Of a DNA stretch of 64,000 nucleotides, positions 48,485-57,668 are shown in pieces; the first letter of the stretch is position 1, and each line of letters starts with the position of its first letter. Under the pieces are notes generated by a model that was given only the letters and a program-made list of their open reading frames with translations, was not told where the DNA came from and made no database searches. This DNA is from Bradyrhizobium quebecense (GTDB lineage: Bacteria; Pseudomonadota; Alphaproteobacteria; Rhizobiales; Xanthobacteraceae). The stretch spans positions 3,100,001 to 3,164,000 of the forward strand of contig NZ_CP088022.1 of assembly GCF_013373795.3 (NCBI RefSeq), in the 5' to 3' direction. The position numbers and the translations under genes were made by a program.

Positions 48485-48558
48485 ATTTATCGCCTGTGTT
48501 TATCCTTGACGCAACGACACCGGGTTCCCGGGGGAAACAAAAATCGAGAGGAACGAGA

Positions 48559-49926
48559 ATGACCGTAGCAGCCGCTCGAAACAACGACACGCTCACTCGT
48601 CACGTCGTCTACCCCTTCGCCAATGCCAACTTCCTTGCCGAGAACCCGCCAATCTGCATCGAGGGCGGTGAAGGTGTCTATGTCTCGGACGGCCAGGGTG
48701 GGCGCTATCTCGACGGACAGGCGGGGCTTTGGAACGTCAATGTCGGGCATGGTCGCCCCGAGATCAAACAGGCGATCGTCGAGCAGCTCGATCGTCTCAG
48801 CTTCTATTCAACCTTCGGCAACACCACCAACAGCCCGTCGGTAGCCCTTGCCGAGGAACTCTGCCGACTGGCCGCGCCGGAAGGCATGGTCCGCGCATTC
48901 TTCTCGTCCGGCGGATCGGAGGCCAACGAGGCCGCGATCAAGCTCGCCAAGCAGTATTGGCGGCTCGCCGGCGAGCCGCTGCGCACCAAGATCATCTCGC
49001 TGCGCGGCGCCTATCACGGCGTCACGCTGGGCGCGCTGTCCGCGGGCGGCGTCAATGTCTACAAGGAGCAGTTCACGCCGCTGCTGCCTGGCTTCTTCCA
49101 GGTCGAGACGCCGCACGCCTACCGCAACCCGTTTACGTCGGATCCGGAGGCGCTCGGCCGGCTCTGCGCCGAATTGCTCGAGCGGGAGATCATCTATCAG
49201 GGACCGGGCAGCGTCGCGGCGTTCATGGCCGAGCCGGTGCAGGGCGCCGGCGGCGTGATCGTGCCGCCCGCGAATTTCTGGCCGCTGCTGCGCGAGGTCT
49301 GCGACCGCCACGGTGTGCTCCTGATCGCCGACGAGGTCGTCACCGGCTTCGGCCGCTCGGGCAGCATGTTCGGCAGCCGCGCCTGGGGCGTCAAACCCGA
49401 CATCATGGTGTTCGCCAAGGGCATCAACAGCGGCTACATCCCGCTCGGTGCGACCCTGATCAATGCGAAGGTGGATGCGGCCTTCCAGTCCGACGACAAG
49501 TCGCAGTTCACGCCCCGCGCCTTCATGCACGGCAACACCTATGCCGGCCATCCCCTCGCCTGCGCGGCCGCGATCGCCAATCTACGGATCGTCGAGCGGG
49601 AGGAACTGCCGGCCAATGCCGGCAAGGTCGGCGCCTATCTGCTGGCGCGGCTGAAGGACATGCAGAAGCGCCACCCCAACATGGGCGACGTGCGGGGCAA
49701 GGGGCTGATGATCGGCATCGAGCTGGTCGCCGATCCCGAGACCAAGCGGCCGTTCGACCTCGCGCAGAATTTTGGTCAGCGGATCTGGGAGCGCTGTGTC
49801 GCCAAGGGCATCCTGATCCGCAACCTCGCCGACACCTTCATCATATCCCCGCCGCTGACCTTCACGACCGAACACGCCGACAGGATCGCGGACACCTTCG
49901 ACGAGGCGATCAGCGCGGTCGAATAG
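48559..49926 (+). CDS. Class III PLP-dependent aminotransferase (omega-amino acid/amine type)
   Basis: A 455-residue fold-type I aminotransferase. The PLP pocket is seen in FFSSGGSEANEAAIKLAKQY (phosphate-binding SGGSEAN), the adenine-side acid in LLIADEVVTGFGRSG, and the Schiff-base lysine in FAKGINSGYIPLGA. FMHGNTYAGHPLACAA is the downstream dimer contact. The family converts terminal amines or omega-amino acids with pyruvate as usual acceptor; relatives include putrescine and beta-alanine transaminases. GAGAGGAACGAGA precedes the ATG. First gene of the TetR-controlled locus. Confidence 0.93.
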   Translation: MTVAAARNNDTLTRHVVYPFANANFLAENPPICIEGGEGVYVSDGQGGRYLDGQAGLWNVNVGHGRPEIKQAIVEQLDRLSFYSTFGNTTNSPSVALAEELCRLAAPEGMVRAFFSSGGSEANEAAIKLAKQYWRLAGEPLRTKIISLRGAYHGVTLGALSAGGVNVYKEQFTPLLPGFFQVETPHAYRNPFTSDPEALGRLCAELLEREIIYQGPGSVAAFMAEPVQGAGGVIVPPANFWPLLREVCDRHGVLLIADEVVTGFGRSGSMFGSRAWGVKPDIMVFAKGINSGYIPLGATLINAKVDAAFQSDDKSQFTPRAFMHGNTYAGHPLACAAAIANLRIVEREELPANAGKVGAYLLARLKDMQKRHPNMGDVRGKGLMIGIELVADPETKRPFDLAQNFGQRIWERCVAKGILIRNLADTFIISPPLTFTTEHADRIADTFDEAISAVE

Positions 49927-49967
49927 ATCAACACGAGTTCGGGCCGCCAGGACAAGGGATTGCTCGC

Positions 49968-51076
49968 ATGGCTACTGGGTTCGTCTGCCATGAACTTTAC
50001 ATGTGGCACAACACCGGCAACTGGGCCCAAGTGTTTCCGCCGGGCCTGACGATCCAACCCGGAACGCATGCGGAGAATCCGGAGACCAAGCGCCGCTTCC
50101 GCAATCTGATCGAGGTCAGCGGCCTGCTCGATCATCTCGTACAGATCAAACCGCGCCCAGCAACGGTGGCAGAGCTCGCCCGCGTCCACACCTCAGATCA
50201 TATCGCCCACATCAAGCGCCTCAGCGACGCCGGCGGCGGCGACGCCAGCACCCTGACGCCGCTCGGCGCCGGCAGCTACGAGATCGCGCTGCTCGCGGCC
50301 GGCGGCGCCATCACTGCTGCCGAAGCGGTCGCATCGGGCGCGGTCGAGACAGCCTACGCGCTGATCCGCCCGCCGGGGCATCATGCCCGGCCCGACCTCG
50401 GCATGGGCTTCTGCCTGTTCGCCAACGCAAGCATTGCGATCCGTCATCTGCAGGCCACGGGCAGGTCTCGCGCGTCGCCGTCGTCGATTGGGACGTGCAC
50501 CACGGCAACGGCACCCAGGCGGTATTCTATGAAGACCCGAGTGTGCTCACGATCTCTCTGCATCAGGACAATCTGTTTCCGCCCGACTCCGGTTCACTTG
50601 CCGAGAACGGCGCCGGCGCAGGCGACGGCTACAACATCAACGTACCGCTGCCGCCGGGCTCGGGCATCGGCGCCTATCGCTCGGCGTTCGAACGCGTCGT
50701 GCTGCCGGCACTGCATCGTTTCACACCTGACATGATCGTGGTGGCGTCCGGCTTCGATGCGTCCGGCGTCGATCCGCTCGGCCGCATGATGCTGTCGTCG
50801 GCGGCGTATCGCGAGATGACGCACATGCTGAGCACTGCTGCCAGGAGGTTGTGCAACGGCCGCATCCTGATGACGCATGAGGGCGGCTATTCGGAGATGT
50901 ACGCGCCCTATTGCGGGCTCGCGGTTCTCGAGGAGCTCACCGGCATCAAGACCCAGATCGCCGATCCCTGGCAACCGTTGATGGCTGCGTGGGGCGGCAA
51001 CGATCTGCAGCCGCATCAGGCCGCGGTGATCGATGCGGCTGCTGCGCTCGTGAACCGGCTGCCGGCTCGACACTGA
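49968..51076 (+). pseudogene. Acetylpolyamine amidohydrolase / histone-deacetylase-like gene with a frameshift
   Basis: The first part reads MATGFVCHELYMWHNTGNW to LIRPPGHHARPDLGMGFCLF, with the tandem histidines of the active site. The second part continues in another frame with VAVVDWDVHHGNGTQ (zinc Asp and His), ASGFDASGVDPLG (second zinc Asp) and MTHEGGYSEMYAP. One base is missing near 50458-50460. With it restored, the protein has 369 residues, the normal length, and all zinc ligands. Either a sequencing error or a recent loss. It lies 41 nt after the aminotransferase in the same operon. Confidence 0.85.
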
Positions 51077-51204
51077 CAATGGGATTGATGAAAGCAATTG
51101 CCGGATGCCATGGCACGGTTCGTGCAACAGCCGCCGCCGTGCATCTCCTGCTTTAGAGCGAGGCGTCGGATTGTCCGCGCCGTAAACGAGGGGTACTGAC
51201 GATC

Positions 51205-52500
51205 ATGCTTGACCGACGTTCACTTCTCGGCGGCGTTGCCGCCGGCGCGAGCTCGATTGCACTGCTGGCGAGCCTGAACAGTGAGGTCCGTGCCGCGGGA
51301 AGCCCGATCAAGATCGGCTCGGCATTGCCGATGTCCGGCTTTGCCGCCGCCGACGGCATCGAGTTCAAGAACGGCCTCACGCTTGCCGCTGAAGAGATCA
51401 ACGGCGCCGGCGGCATTTTGGGACGCCCGATCCAGATCGCGATCGAAGACACCAAGGAGATGGGCGCCGATGTCGTCACTCAGGCGATGCAGCGCCTGAT
51501 CGACCGTCATTCGGCGAGCGCGATCATCAACGGATACAATGTCGGCACGAACATGGTCGAGATGGACGTCGCGGCCGACAACGACGTCATCTTCGTGCAC
51601 TACAATACGCTGATCTCGCACAACACCAAGTTCCTTAGCGACCCGCAGCGCTATTACTCCTGCTTCCAGGGCGATCCGCCGGAGTTCTACTACGGCCCCG
51701 GCTTCCTGCTTTTCCTGAAATCGCTGATCGACAATAAGCAATGGTCGCCGCCGAACCGGAAGATCGCGATCATCCCCTCGGCGAACGAATATTCGATCGT
51801 GATCGCCAACGCGATCCGCGACCGCGTCAAGGAATTCGGCTTCGAGCTCGGTCTCTACGAGACCGTGCCCTTCCCGACCAACCAATGGGGGCCGACGCTC
51901 GCCAAGCTGCGCCAGGATCCTCCGGCCGCGATCGCGGTGACGCACTTCCTGCCGCAGGATCTGGCGCAGTTCATGACCCAGTTCCTGCCGGAGCCGACCC
52001 ACAGCCTGGTCTACATGCAATACGGGCCCTCGCTTCCGGCGTTCCGCGAGATCGGCAAGGAAGCCATCAACGGCGTGATCTATTCCACCGTGATCGGCTG
52101 CCTGCCCGACGAGTTCTCCGCGGCCTATCGCAAGGCCTATCGTGAGAAGTTCGGCGCCAACGCCGCCTTCATCACGGGATCGCAGACCTATGACGGGCTC
52201 TGGCACTACGCGCTGTCGGCGGCGATCGCCGGCGGCGCCAGCGAGCCCGGCAACAAGGAGCAAACCCGCAAGATCTCGGAAGCGATGAAGCGGCTGATCT
52301 ACCGCGGCGTCAACGGCATCTACCACGCCGATCCCAAGGGACAGTCCGCCTTCTGCTATCCGACCCAGGTCAAGGATCCCTCGCTCGGCATGGCGCATCA
52401 GTTCCTACAGCACCAGGACTACCGAACCGATCCCAAGCTGATCGCGCCCGCGCTGTATGCAACCGATACGATGAAGCTGCCGCCCTGGATCAAGGCATAA
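51205..52500 (+). CDS. ABC transporter substrate-binding protein (branched-chain amino acid/amide type)
   Basis: A 431-residue periplasmic binding protein of the LivK/AmiC/UrtA type. The signal peptide DRRSLLGGVAAGASSIALLA (possible Tat) is followed by PIKIGSALPMSGFAAADG, LAAEEINGAGGILGRPIQIA and DTKEMGADVVTQAMQRLIDR. The N-terminal lobe signature of amide- and urea-type proteins (GSALPLSG-like) is clear. It is followed by a complete importer, so this protein sets its specificity. The ligand is unknown, probably an amine or amide given the neighbours. Confidence 0.92.
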   Translation: MLDRRSLLGGVAAGASSIALLASLNSEVRAAGSPIKIGSALPMSGFAAADGIEFKNGLTLAAEEINGAGGILGRPIQIAIEDTKEMGADVVTQAMQRLIDRHSASAIINGYNVGTNMVEMDVAADNDVIFVHYNTLISHNTKFLSDPQRYYSCFQGDPPEFYYGPGFLLFLKSLIDNKQWSPPNRKIAIIPSANEYSIVIANAIRDRVKEFGFELGLYETVPFPTNQWGPTLAKLRQDPPAAIAVTHFLPQDLAQFMTQFLPEPTHSLVYMQYGPSLPAFREIGKEAINGVIYSTVIGCLPDEFSAAYRKAYREKFGANAAFITGSQTYDGLWHYALSAAIAGGASEPGNKEQTRKISEAMKRLIYRGVNGIYHADPKGQSAFCYPTQVKDPSLGMAHQFLQHQDYRTDPKLIAPALYATDTMKLPPWIKA

Positions 52501-52512
52501 GAGGCGCGCGCG

Positions 52513-53328
52513 GTGATCTCTTCCGACCAGACGAACGGCCCGCTGCTGATCTGCCAGGGCGTGACCAAGACGTTCGGGTCGCTCCGGGCGGTGGACGGCC
52601 TGTCGTTGACCGTTCGGCCGGGCGAGGTGGTCGGTCTCGGCGGACCGAACGGTGCCGGCAAGACGACGTTCTTCGATGTGGTCACCGCCGTTACCCCGAT
52701 CACCGATGGCCGGATTCTGTTTGCGGGGCGCGATATCACCCGACTTGCGGCGCACGAGGTGTGCCGCGCCGGCATCGCCCGCACCTTTCAGCTCAACGCG
52801 GCATTCGACAGCCTCTCGGTCGAGGAGAATATCGAGATTGCTGCGCATTTCGGCGACACTGATCGCCGCTTCCCGGGCTTTTCGATCAGCCGCGCCGCCC
52901 GGCAGCGTGCCGCCACTGCGCTCGATCTGGTCGGCCTCCCCGGCCGGCAGCGCATCGCGCGCGACCTGCCGGTGCTGGACCGCAAGCTTTTGATGATCGC
53001 AGGCGCCGTCGCGACCTCGCCGCGATTGCTGCTGCTCGACGAGCCGGTCGGCGGCCTCAGCCCGTCGGAGGTCGATCGCATCGCCGACGTCGTGAAGCGG
53101 CTGTCGACATCCGGAATCGCGATCCTGCTGATCGAGCATGTGATGCGCTTCCTGCTCTCGCTGTCGACGCGCGTGGTGATCATGCACCATGGCAAAGCGA
53201 TCTTCGAAGGCGCCCCCTCGGCGGTCGCCGACGATCAGACCGTGGTCGAGACCTATCTGGGCAAGGCCGCAACCAGCCGGCTCAAGGCCTTTTTCGTCAA
53301 GCAGCCGGAGCTGAACGCGCATGGCTGA
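52513..53328 (+). CDS. ABC transporter ATP-binding protein (LivG-like) with degenerate signature motif
   Basis: A 271-residue ATPase of the branched-chain amino acid importer class. Walker A is GPNGAGKTT (44-52), the Q-loop TFQLN (91-95), Walker B LLLLDE (172-177) and the switch His LLIEHVMRF. The LSYGQ signature expected at about 152 is replaced by DLPVLDRKLLMIAGAVA. The start is GTG at 52513, 12 nt after the previous stop. It overlaps the next gene by 8 nt. The second ATPase has an intact signature, so the pair may have one normal and one degenerate ATP site. Confidence 0.92.
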   Translation: MISSDQTNGPLLICQGVTKTFGSLRAVDGLSLTVRPGEVVGLGGPNGAGKTTFFDVVTAVTPITDGRILFAGRDITRLAAHEVCRAGIARTFQLNAAFDSLSVEENIEIAAHFGDTDRRFPGFSISRAARQRAATALDLVGLPGRQRIARDLPVLDRKLLMIAGAVATSPRLLLLDEPVGGLSPSEVDRIADVVKRLSTSGIAILLIEHVMRFLLSLSTRVVIMHHGKAIFEGAPSAVADDQTVVETYLGKAATSRLKAFFVKQPELNAHG

Positions 53329-54049
53329 ACCGTCAAACCCGCCCTGCCTTGTCGTGAACGGTCTCGTGACCGGCTATGACGGCCGCAATGTGCTGACCGG
53401 CGTGTCGCTGTCGCTGAATTCAGGCGAGCTCGTCACGGTGGTCGGACCAAACGGACACGGCAAGACGACGCTGCTGCGCGCGATCTCCGGCCTGCTTCCG
53501 GTCCGCAAGGGATCGGTGTCCTTGAACGGCCGCACCATCTCGGGCCTGCCCGCGCATCGCGTCGCCGCGGGCGGCGTGATCCACGTGCCGCAGGGCGATC
53601 TGTTGTTCGCAGGCATGAGCGTGCTCGAGAATCTGTTGATGGGCGCCTATCTCGATGCCGACCAGGCGGCGGTGACCCGGCGTCTCGACGAAGTGTTCAC
53701 GCTGCTGCCAAAACTTGCGGAGCGGCAGGCCCAGATCGCCGCAAGCCTCTCCGGCGGCGAGCGACGGATGGTCGGCATCGGCCGCGGCCTGATGATGAAG
53801 GGCACGGTGATGCTGATCGACGAGCCGTCGCTCGGCCTCGCACCGATCGTCATCGAGCAGATCTACGAGGTGATCGCGCGGCTGAAGGCGAGCGGCCGCA
53901 CCATCCTGCTGGTCGAGGAGAACCCGGCCCGCGTCGCCGATATCGCCGACCGCATTCACCTGCTCGACAACGGCGCCTTCGTCTGGTCGGGCGAACCGTC
54001 CGTCCTGCTGCAGCGCGACGAGCTGCTCGCAACCTATCTCGGAGGCTGA
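53321..54049 (+). CDS. ABC transporter ATP-binding protein (LivF-like)
   Basis: A 242-residue ATPase. Walker A GPNGHGKTTLLR, Q-loop VPQGDLLF, intact signature SLSGGERRMVGIGRGL, Walker B VMLIDEPSLGLAP and the LVEEN segment where LivF proteins carry LVEQN. It overlaps the upstream ATPase gene by 8 nt, so the two are translationally coupled. Partner of the LivG-like subunit in one importer. Confidence 0.95.
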   Translation: MAEPSNPPCLVVNGLVTGYDGRNVLTGVSLSLNSGELVTVVGPNGHGKTTLLRAISGLLPVRKGSVSLNGRTISGLPAHRVAAGGVIHVPQGDLLFAGMSVLENLLMGAYLDADQAAVTRRLDEVFTLLPKLAERQAQIAASLSGGERRMVGIGRGLMMKGTVMLIDEPSLGLAPIVIEQIYEVIARLKASGRTILLVEENPARVADIADRIHLLDNGAFVWSGEPSVLLQRDELLATYLGG

Positions 54050-54053
54050 TGAC

Positions 54054-54938
54054 GTGGAGATCATAGGACCGGTCATCGTCTCCGGGATTACCACCGGCGC
54101 CTTGTATGCGCTGGCGACCCTTGGCCTCTCGCTGGTCTGGGGCTCGCTCGGCATGCTGAACATGGCGCATGGCACGCTGTTGACGCTCGGCGGCTACGCG
54201 GCGTTCACGGCTGCCGGCCAACTCGGCTTGCCGGTCCCCGCAGCGGTGCTTGCCGCAGCCGCGGTCGGCGGCGCGATCGGTGCGCTGATCTTCATGCTGG
54301 TCGCCTATCCGCTGTCACGCCGCAGCCCCGAGACCTTCGAGACCACCATCATGATCGCGACCTTCGGCGTCGCGCTCACCCTCGAGAATGTCGTGCTGCG
54401 GCTCTATGGCGGCCAGCCGCTGGGGCAACCGCTCGCGGTGGGCGGCTCGATCAATCTCGGCGGCTTCGTGCTGCCCTGGCAGAACCTCGTCATCATCGTC
54501 AGCGCCGTCGCGCTGATGGGGGCCACCGCCTTGTTTCTCACCCGGACCAAGGCCGGCCGCGCCGTTCGCGCGACAGCCCAGAACCCCGACGCCGCGAAGC
54601 TGATGGGCGTGCCGGTGGCGCGGGTCTATCTGCAGGTCCTGATCCTCTCCGGCATGCTCGCCGGCGTTTGCGGCGTGCTGGTGTCGTCGATCACCCAGCT
54701 TTCGCCGGCGCTCGGCGCCGATCCGATGCTGAAGGCCTTCATCATGTGCGTGGTGGCCGGGCTCGGCAACCTGCCCGGCGCGATCATCATCTCGTTCGGT
54801 CTGGCGATTGTCGAGGCGCTGGTCCAGTTCCTGGCCGGAGCGCGCTGGGGCTTCCCGGCTCTCTTGGCCATCGTGATCCTGGTGCTCATTCGCCGGCCCG
54901 GCGGATTGTTCGGCCGGGTCGAAGTGCGACGCCTGTGA
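54054..54938 (+). CDS. ABC transporter permease (LivH-like)
   Basis: A 294-residue inner-membrane permease with about 8 helices. VSGITTGALYALATLGLSLV at the N-terminus and GMLNMAHGTLLTLGGYAAFT (the NxAHG motif of LivH proteins) are diagnostic; the coupling-helix region is VRATAQNPDAAKLMGVPV. The start is GTG at 54054 with GGAGG 8 nt upstream, inside the end of the previous gene. Pairs with the LivM-like permease. Confidence 0.95.
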   Translation: MEIIGPVIVSGITTGALYALATLGLSLVWGSLGMLNMAHGTLLTLGGYAAFTAAGQLGLPVPAAVLAAAAVGGAIGALIFMLVAYPLSRRSPETFETTIMIATFGVALTLENVVLRLYGGQPLGQPLAVGGSINLGGFVLPWQNLVIIVSAVALMGATALFLTRTKAGRAVRATAQNPDAAKLMGVPVARVYLQVLILSGMLAGVCGVLVSSITQLSPALGADPMLKAFIMCVVAGLGNLPGAIIISFGLAIVEALVQFLAGARWGFPALLAIVILVLIRRPGGLFGRVEVRRL

Positions 54939-54945
54939 GGTCGAC

Positions 54946-55983
54946 GTGAAACGCCAGGATCTCGCCAACCTCCTGATCGGTCTGTTCGTGCTCGCCGCGG
55001 CGATCGCGCTGCCTTTCTATGTCGACAGCCGCTACGTGATCGGTCAGGTCACGCTTGGCCTGTTCTATGCCATCGTCGCCTCGCAGTGGAACCTGCTGTT
55101 CGGCTTTTCCGGCGTGTTCTCGCTGGCGCAGATGGCGCTGTTCGGGTTCGGCGGCTACGCCACCGCGATGCTGTGCTTCTATTTCGGCCTCAACGTCTGG
55201 GCCGCCATGCCGCTCGCGGCCATTGCGACCGTGCTGTTCAGCCTGGTGATAGGTGCGGCGTGCCTGCGCCTCAGCGGCGCCTATACCGCGCTGCTGACGC
55301 TCGCGGTCGCGCAGGTGATGTATCTGTTGATCGTCACCGACACCGACTGCTTCGTCATGGTTGGCACGCAGTGCCGGCAACTGACCGGTGGCGCCGTCGG
55401 CTTTGCCCGCTTCGGCGATCTCGGCACGCGCGCGATGTTCAAGGCCAAATATCTGGTGGCGGACTACGCGCTGGTGGTGGCCCTGTTCGCGGTGACGATG
55501 CTGTTCACCTGGGCCATCATCCGCGGCCCGATCGGGCTCGCCTTCCGCGCGCTGCGCGATAATCCCGGCTGCGCCATGGCCCGCGGCATCAGCCGCTTCC
55601 AGATGCAGCTGCTCGTATTCGGCCTCTCGGCATTCTTCACCGGGCTCGCCGGCGGGCTCTATGCCGCGCATTTTAATGCGATCGGACCGGGCGTGCTGTC
55701 GTTCTCGCAGCTGTTCTTCATCATCGCGATGGTGGTGGTGGGCGGCATTGGCCGGCTCTGGGGGCCGCTGGTCGGCGCCATCGTGCTGGTCGCCGCCGAT
55801 GAGGCGATGCGCGAGATCGGCGAATTTCGCTCGCTCGGGCTCGGCATCATCATCGCGGCCGTGATGGTGCTGATGCCGAACGGCCTGATCGGCCTGTTTG
55901 AGAGCATTTGGGCCAGATTGCGCCGGCTGCGCACACGCAGTCCCGCGATGACGGCAGAAGTATCCGGCGACACGCCGGCGTGA
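54946..55983 (+). CDS. ABC transporter permease (LivM-like)
   Basis: A 345-residue inner-membrane permease with about 10 helices. The family patterns are QWNLLFGFSGVFSLAQMALF, then GIARGISRF-type coupling sequence (RDNPGCAMARGISRFQMQLL), and VVGGIGRLWGPLVGAIVLVA. The start is GTG at 54946, 7 nt after the LivH-like stop. It completes the importer whose substrate is set by the binding protein at 51205. Confidence 0.94.
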   Translation: MKRQDLANLLIGLFVLAAAIALPFYVDSRYVIGQVTLGLFYAIVASQWNLLFGFSGVFSLAQMALFGFGGYATAMLCFYFGLNVWAAMPLAAIATVLFSLVIGAACLRLSGAYTALLTLAVAQVMYLLIVTDTDCFVMVGTQCRQLTGGAVGFARFGDLGTRAMFKAKYLVADYALVVALFAVTMLFTWAIIRGPIGLAFRALRDNPGCAMARGISRFQMQLLVFGLSAFFTGLAGGLYAAHFNAIGPGVLSFSQLFFIIAMVVVGGIGRLWGPLVGAIVLVAADEAMREIGEFRSLGLGIIIAAVMVLMPNGLIGLFESIWARLRRLRTRSPAMTAEVSGDTPA

Positions 55984-55998
55984 CCAGTGGAGTGACAG

Positions 55999-57594
55999 AT
56001 GTACGATACGATCATCGTGGGCGCGGGCTCGGCCGGTTGCGTGCTGGCCAACCGGCTCTCGGCCGATCCCGCCCGCAAGGTGCTGGTGCTGGAGGCCGGC
56101 CGCGCCGCGCCACTGGCATCCGACATTCCCTCGGACTGGCCGACGATGTTCAACACCGCGGTCGACTGGGGCTACTACACCGAACCGCAGGCCGGCTGCC
56201 GCGGCCGCCGCGTGTTCTGGCCGCGCGGCAAGATGGTCGGCGGCTCCGGCGCGATGAACGCGATGATCTACATTCGCGGCCTGCCCTCCGACTATGACGG
56301 CTGGGAAAAGGCCGGCTGCGCCGGCTGGGGCTGGCGCGACGTGCTGCCGGATTTCATCGCGTTCGAGAACAATGCCGATTTTACCGAAAGTCCGCTGCAC
56401 GGCACAGGCGGCCCGCTCCATGTCGCCCACGTTCCCTTTGTCGATCCCAACGAACTGCGCTGGCTGGAAGCCGCGAAGGCCGCCGGCCTCGCGCACAATC
56501 TCGACTTCAACGGCGAAAGTCAGGAGGGCGCCGGATTCTTCCAGTTCGTGATCAAGCAGGGCGAGCGGTTCGGAACCGGCAAGGCCTATCTGCGTCCTGC
56601 GCTGGCGCGCGCCAACCTCACGGTCAAGACTGGCGTTCGCGTGATCCGCGTGATCGTCGAGAAGGGCCGCGCGACCGGCGTCGAGTATCTCGAAAACGGC
56701 CGGCTCAATACGGCAAGCGCCGCCGGCGACATCGTGATGTCGTCCGGGGCGATCGGCTCCGCACAGCAATTGCTGCTGTCGGGCATCGGTCCCGCCGACG
56801 AGCTCAAGGCCGTCGGCGTGACGCCGCTGCATGACCTGCCCGGCGTGGGAAAGGATCTCCAGGACCACATCAACATTCCGATCACCTTCTACACCAGAGA
56901 AAATATCGGCGTCGGCGCCTGGACCGACGAGAGCCTCGCGGCCAGCCTGAAACAATGGCAGGAGAGCCGCAGTGGTCCGCGCTCCTCCCCCTGGGTCGCA
57001 GCCGGCGCTCATGTTCGCAGCCGCCCGGACGTCGAGCCCGATCTGCAGCTCTATGGCGCCATCAGTCCGCACCGCGACTATGTGCGCTTCCTGTCCTCGA
57101 AGCCGGGCATCACGCTGCATTCGACGTTGCAGCGGCCGAACAGCCGCGGCGAACTGACCTTGCGCTCGGCCGATCCGCTCGAATACCCGGCGATCGATCC
57201 GCGCTATTTCTCATCCGATCCCACGGCGCAGGACATCAAAACTCTGGTGCAGGGTGTACGGATCAACCGTCATATCGCGGCCCAGTCGCCGCTGCGCGAG
57301 CTGATCGAAGGAGAAGTCACGCCGAGCGCCGAAGCAAGCAGCGACGCTGAGATCGCCGACTACGTGCGAGGTCATTGCACGACGTTGTATCACGCCGCCT
57401 CGACCTGCCGGATGGGCAACGACAGGATGGCCGTGGTCGATCCCGCGAGCTTCAAGGTCCGTGGTCTCGAGGGCCTTCGCGTGGCGGACGCCTCCGTGAT
57501 CCCGATCATGATCTCGGGCAACATCCAGACGCCAACCCTTCTGATCGCCGAGCGTGCCGCTGCCGCCATCGCCCCGACCGGGATTCCTGCGTAG
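55999..57594 (+). CDS. GMC-family FAD-dependent oxidoreductase
   Basis: A 531-residue glucose-methanol-choline oxidoreductase. The FAD-binding N-terminus IIVGAGSAGCVLANRLSAD is followed by GKMVGGSGAMNAMIYIRG (GMC signature 1), SSGAIGSAQQLLLSGIGP (signature 2) and the active-site HAASTCRMG near the C-terminus. Closest in style to choline and aliphatic alcohol dehydrogenases such as BetA and AlkJ. Cytoplasmic or membrane-associated; no signal peptide. It starts 15 nt after the LivM-like gene, so it is part of the amine locus, perhaps oxidising an alcohol group of the imported compound. Confidence 0.93.
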   Translation: MYDTIIVGAGSAGCVLANRLSADPARKVLVLEAGRAAPLASDIPSDWPTMFNTAVDWGYYTEPQAGCRGRRVFWPRGKMVGGSGAMNAMIYIRGLPSDYDGWEKAGCAGWGWRDVLPDFIAFENNADFTESPLHGTGGPLHVAHVPFVDPNELRWLEAAKAAGLAHNLDFNGESQEGAGFFQFVIKQGERFGTGKAYLRPALARANLTVKTGVRVIRVIVEKGRATGVEYLENGRLNTASAAGDIVMSSGAIGSAQQLLLSGIGPADELKAVGVTPLHDLPGVGKDLQDHINIPITFYTRENIGVGAWTDESLAASLKQWQESRSGPRSSPWVAAGAHVRSRPDVEPDLQLYGAISPHRDYVRFLSSKPGITLHSTLQRPNSRGELTLRSADPLEYPAIDPRYFSSDPTAQDIKTLVQGVRINRHIAAQSPLRELIEGEVTPSAEASSDAEIADYVRGHCTTLYHAASTCRMGNDRMAVVDPASFKVRGLEGLRVADASVIPIMISGNIQTPTLLIAERAAAAIAPTGIPA

Positions 57595-57625
57595 CTTTCG
57601 CATCGAACTCCCGATGACGCGTGCG

Positions 57626-57658
57626 AAAGGCGCTTCCTGGGGAAGCGCCTTTCGTTTT
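57626..57658 (+). terminator. Terminator of the amine locus (repeated hairpin, copy 2)
   Basis: AAAGGCGCTTCC, loop TGG, GGAAGCGCCTTT, then CGTTTT. The stem is identical to that at 47395-47421, and even the flank TGCGAAAGG is shared. Confidence 0.87.
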
Positions 57659-57668
57659 GGCCCGGCGG

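Noticed and set aside
48729..50735. A 668-residue plus-strand frame that seems to join the aminotransferase region and the deacetylase-like gene.
   Set aside because: Before 49968 it is an out-of-frame reading of the aminotransferase; only the part from 49968 to the frameshift is coding.
54886..57120. A 744-residue minus-strand frame opposite the LivM-like and GMC genes.
   Set aside because: Antisense shadow rich in Arg, His, Ala and Glu; no motif.
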